DNA of 16,135 nt from assembly GCA_964578485.1 (NCBI GenBank), contig CAZODA010000063.1, positions 1 through 16,135 of the forward strand, given 5' to 3'. Of this stretch, positions 14,862 to 16,135 are shown one piece after another. Under the pieces are notes generated by a model, which saw only the letters and a program-made list of their open reading frames with translations, searched no databases and was not told the DNA's origin. Positions within the stretch are counted from its first letter, which is position 1. Each line of letters starts with the position of its first letter. The stretch is from CAZODA01 sp964578485. Lineage in GTDB: Bacteria > Bacteroidota > Bacteroidia > Bacteroidales > Marinilabiliaceae. Position numbers and translations under genes: made by a program.

Positions 14862-15848
14862 TTATTTTCTTATTAAATTTTCAACTTTCAATTTAATTTC
14901 GGTCCATTTTTTTTCATCCATTTTTGGACCTACCACCTCAATAACAGCAGCTGAAAGCAGAGCAGCTATTTGCCCGCTTATTTCAAGAGGAAGACCCTTA
15001 ATAAGGCCATAAAGGAAACCTGCAGCGTATAAATCACCTGCTCCGGTTGTATCTACAGCATTAGCTTTTAAAACTCCGATTTCAGAAACTTTATTATTTT
15101 GCTTAATAAGAGAGCCCTTTGCTCCCATTTTTAAAACAGCGATTTCCGATAATTCTCCCATAAAATTCAAGGCTTTGTAATTATCCCTTTCTCCGCTAAA
15201 AGCCTTTGCTTCTTCTTCATTTGCAAAAAGTATATCCACATAATCAGCTACCAGCTTCCTTAAAAATTCAAGATTTTCTTCCACTACATTATAACTTGCC
15301 AAATCTAAGGATGTTTTTAAACCCGAAGCCTTCGCTTTTTTAAATGCTTCCAAAATAAGTGCATGGTTTTGCACAAGATATCCTTCAACATAAAGAATAT
15401 CATAAGAGGAGAATAAATCATTAGGAATATCGCTTGCCAATAGTTCTACAGCAGCCCCAAGGCAGGTTGCAAATGTCCGTTCCGAATCGGGCGAAATAAG
15501 AGCAATTGCTCTTCCGGTATCTCTATCATTCTCCAACAAGTAAGTTGAAATATTTCTCAACTGCATATCCTGTTTAAAAAAATCGCCCCAATTATCCTTT
15601 CCTACCATTCCAAAAAACCCAGTTTCAATACCAAGATGTGCAAGACCATGGATAGTATTTGCTGCAGATCCACCCGATGCCTTAATTCTTTTTTTATGAC
15701 CTGTTGATTTTAATATTTTATTTGAAGTATCAGCATCAACAAGTTGCATACTACCTTTTGGAAGATTCAACTGTTCTAAAACAATATCATTTGTTAAAGG
15801 TATTAATATGTCAACCAGGGCATTGCCCATTCCCAATACTCTCCCCAT
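14862..15848 (-). CDS. PfkB-family kinase, adenosine-kinase-like
   Basis: A 328-residue ribokinase-fold (PfkB) kinase. It has the N-terminal substrate-site glycines in ASGGSAANT (57-65, after the GNALVDIL strand) and the C-terminal PfkB signature DTTGAGD (266-272), where D272 is the catalytic base and GAG forms the anion hole. The phrase VLGMGNALVDILIPL and the overall length fit the adenosine-kinase-like branch common in Bacteroidota; ribokinase or another sugar/nucleoside kinase cannot be excluded. An adenosine kinase would salvage adenosine to AMP, and in a polyamine context might handle nucleosides from SAM metabolism, but that link is inference. It is the first gene of the kinase-aguB-HAD unit, reading away from tRNA-Asn. 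Confidence 0.88.
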   Translation of the reverse strand: MGRVLGMGNALVDILIPLTNDIVLEQLNLPKGSMQLVDADTSNKILKSTGHKKRIKASGGSAANTIHGLAHLGIETGFFGMVGKDNWGDFFKQDMQLRNISTYLLENDRDTGRAIALISPDSERTFATCLGAAVELLASDIPNDLFSSYDILYVEGYLVQNHALILEAFKKAKASGLKTSLDLASYNVVEENLEFLRKLVADYVDILFANEEEAKAFSGERDNYKALNFMGELSEIAVLKMGAKGSLIKQNNKVSEIGVLKANAVDTTGAGDLYAAGFLYGLIKGLPLEISGQIAALLSAAVIEVVGPKMDEKKWTEIKLKVENLIRK

Positions 15849-15875
15849 AGATATAATGATTTTAGCAATTTCATT

Positions 15876-15912
15876 TAAATATAAAAACCTCTACTCACAA
15901 TTAAACAACAAA
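15876..15912 (-). promoter_or_regulatory. Possible promoter of the kinase-aguB-HAD unit
   Basis: On the minus strand, TTTG (15912-15909) and an adjacent TTG (15908-15906) precede TATATTTA (15883-15876), which matches TAnnTTTG except in the last base. The spacing of 22-25 nt is somewhat long. The start codon lies about 28 nt downstream of the element. Weak support. Confidence 0.3.
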
Positions 15913-15945
15913 CATTAACCTTTTTATCATTTAAATTTTACAAAG

Positions 15946-16053
15946 ATGGAGTTTTTTTTTGAAAAGAAGTTGGAAAATATAAGGAAAGCAACTAAGTTTG
16001 CAGAGCATTTTACAAAAATGTGGTTTAAAACAAACCGCAATATTCCAAAGTAA
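15946..16053 (+). CDS. Possible 35-residue basic small protein (uncertain)
   Basis: An ATG at 15946 opens 35 codons, ending with TAA 7 nt before tRNA-Asn. The product begins MEFFFEKKLENIRKATK and ends MWFKTNRNIPK; it is rich in lysine and looks helical and basic, with no signal peptide. A run of nine T (15952-15960) encodes FFF just after the start, a place prone to slippage. I do not recognise a family. Against it being a gene: no clear ribosome binding site, and a consensus-like promoter (15970-16000) that would serve the tRNA lies inside it. It could be real, or simply open sequence containing the tRNA promoter. Confidence 0.25.
   Translation: MEFFFEKKLENIRKATKFAEHFTKMWFKTNRNIPK
15970..16000 (+). 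promoter_or_regulatory. Likely promoter of tRNA-Asn
   Basis: TTGG (15970-15973), 19 nt, then TAAGTTTG (15993-16000), an exact match to TAnnTTTG. Transcription would start around 16006, leaving a leader of about 55 nt to be removed before the mature tRNA 5' end at 16061. It lies within the uncertain 35-codon ORF. Confidence 0.5.
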
Positions 16054-16060
16054 AAAACAC

Positions 16061-16134
16061 TCCCCAGTAGCTCAGCTGGTTAGAGCGGCGGACTGTTAAT
16101 CCGTAGGTCGTAGGTTCAAGTCCTACCTGGGGAG
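16061..16134 (+). tRNA. tRNA-Asn (anticodon GUU)
   Basis: A complete 74-nt cloverleaf body. The acceptor arms TCCCCAG (16061-16067) and CTGGGGA (16127-16133) pair over 7 bp, followed by discriminator G at 16134. The D arm is AGCTCAGCTGGTTAGAGC. The anticodon stem GCGGA/TCCGT encloses loop CTGTTAA with anticodon GTT at 16095-16097, and the T loop contains GGTTCAAGTCC. The anticodon arm is the same as in E. coli tRNA-Asn as I recall it. The window ends one base later with C, so whether CCA is encoded cannot be seen. Confidence 0.96.
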
Positions 16135-16135
16135 C

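Noticed and set aside
15951..15960. Nine-T run as a rho-independent terminator tail
   Set aside because: No stem-loop lies immediately upstream of it on the plus strand.
16061..16134. tRNA-Asn as an integration site with a genomic island
   Set aside because: No integrase gene or repeated tRNA 3' end is present in the window, and the sequence to the right is not available.

Overview
The window is AT-rich DNA, almost certainly from the chromosome of an anaerobic or facultatively anaerobic member of the Bacteroidota. Evidence: two 6-bladed beta-propeller lipoproteins with a GxGPGE motif, a DUF6452/DUF6048-type gene pair, paired catalytic and non-catalytic M16 peptidases, mostly weak Shine-Dalgarno sequences, and several matches to the Bacteroidota promoter hexamer/octamer TAnnTTTG. 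A pyruvate formate-lyase operon points to anaerobic metabolism. No mobile element, CRISPR array or phage gene is visible.

Layout. (1) 1-4913, minus strand: dgt (dNTP triphosphohydrolase), an AbgT-family transporter, then two propeller lipoproteins, the last running off the left edge. A likely promoter and a small hairpin separate the two lipoproteins. (2) 4914-5175: divergent control region between dgt and pflB, with a TATATTTG promoter, a 7-7-7 inverted repeat just upstream of it, and a Cys-rich 17-codon leader ORF. (3) 5176-8921, plus strand: compact pflB-pflA-focA operon, giving pyruvate cleavage to acetyl-CoA and formate, activation of the enzyme's glycyl radical, and formate transport. 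(4) 8932-11776, minus strand: two secreted M16 peptidase subunits, catalytic first. (5) 11777-11994: divergent intergenic region with a perfect 10-bp inverted repeat and a TACTTTTG promoter. (6) 11995-13114, plus strand: overlapping DUF6452-like lipoprotein and DUF6048-like probable outer-membrane barrel genes. (7) 13123-13160: stem-loop lying between convergent operons. (8) 13164-15848, minus strand: PfkB-family (adenosine-kinase-like) kinase, N-carbamoylputrescine amidase and a HAD-IIB phosphatase, tightly packed. (9) 15849-16135: divergent region containing an uncertain 35-codon ORF, a consensus-like promoter inside it, and tRNA-Asn(GUU) at the right edge.

Most of the window is conserved housekeeping and anaerobic metabolism. 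I do not see a convincing new multi-gene system. The best leads are the pflB leader (palindrome plus Cys-rich short ORF), the uncharacterised overlapping DUF6452/DUF6048 envelope pair, and the conflict between the 35-codon ORF and the tRNA promoter that lies inside it. All coordinates and motifs were read by eye, and family names come from recognition of motifs, not from a database search.
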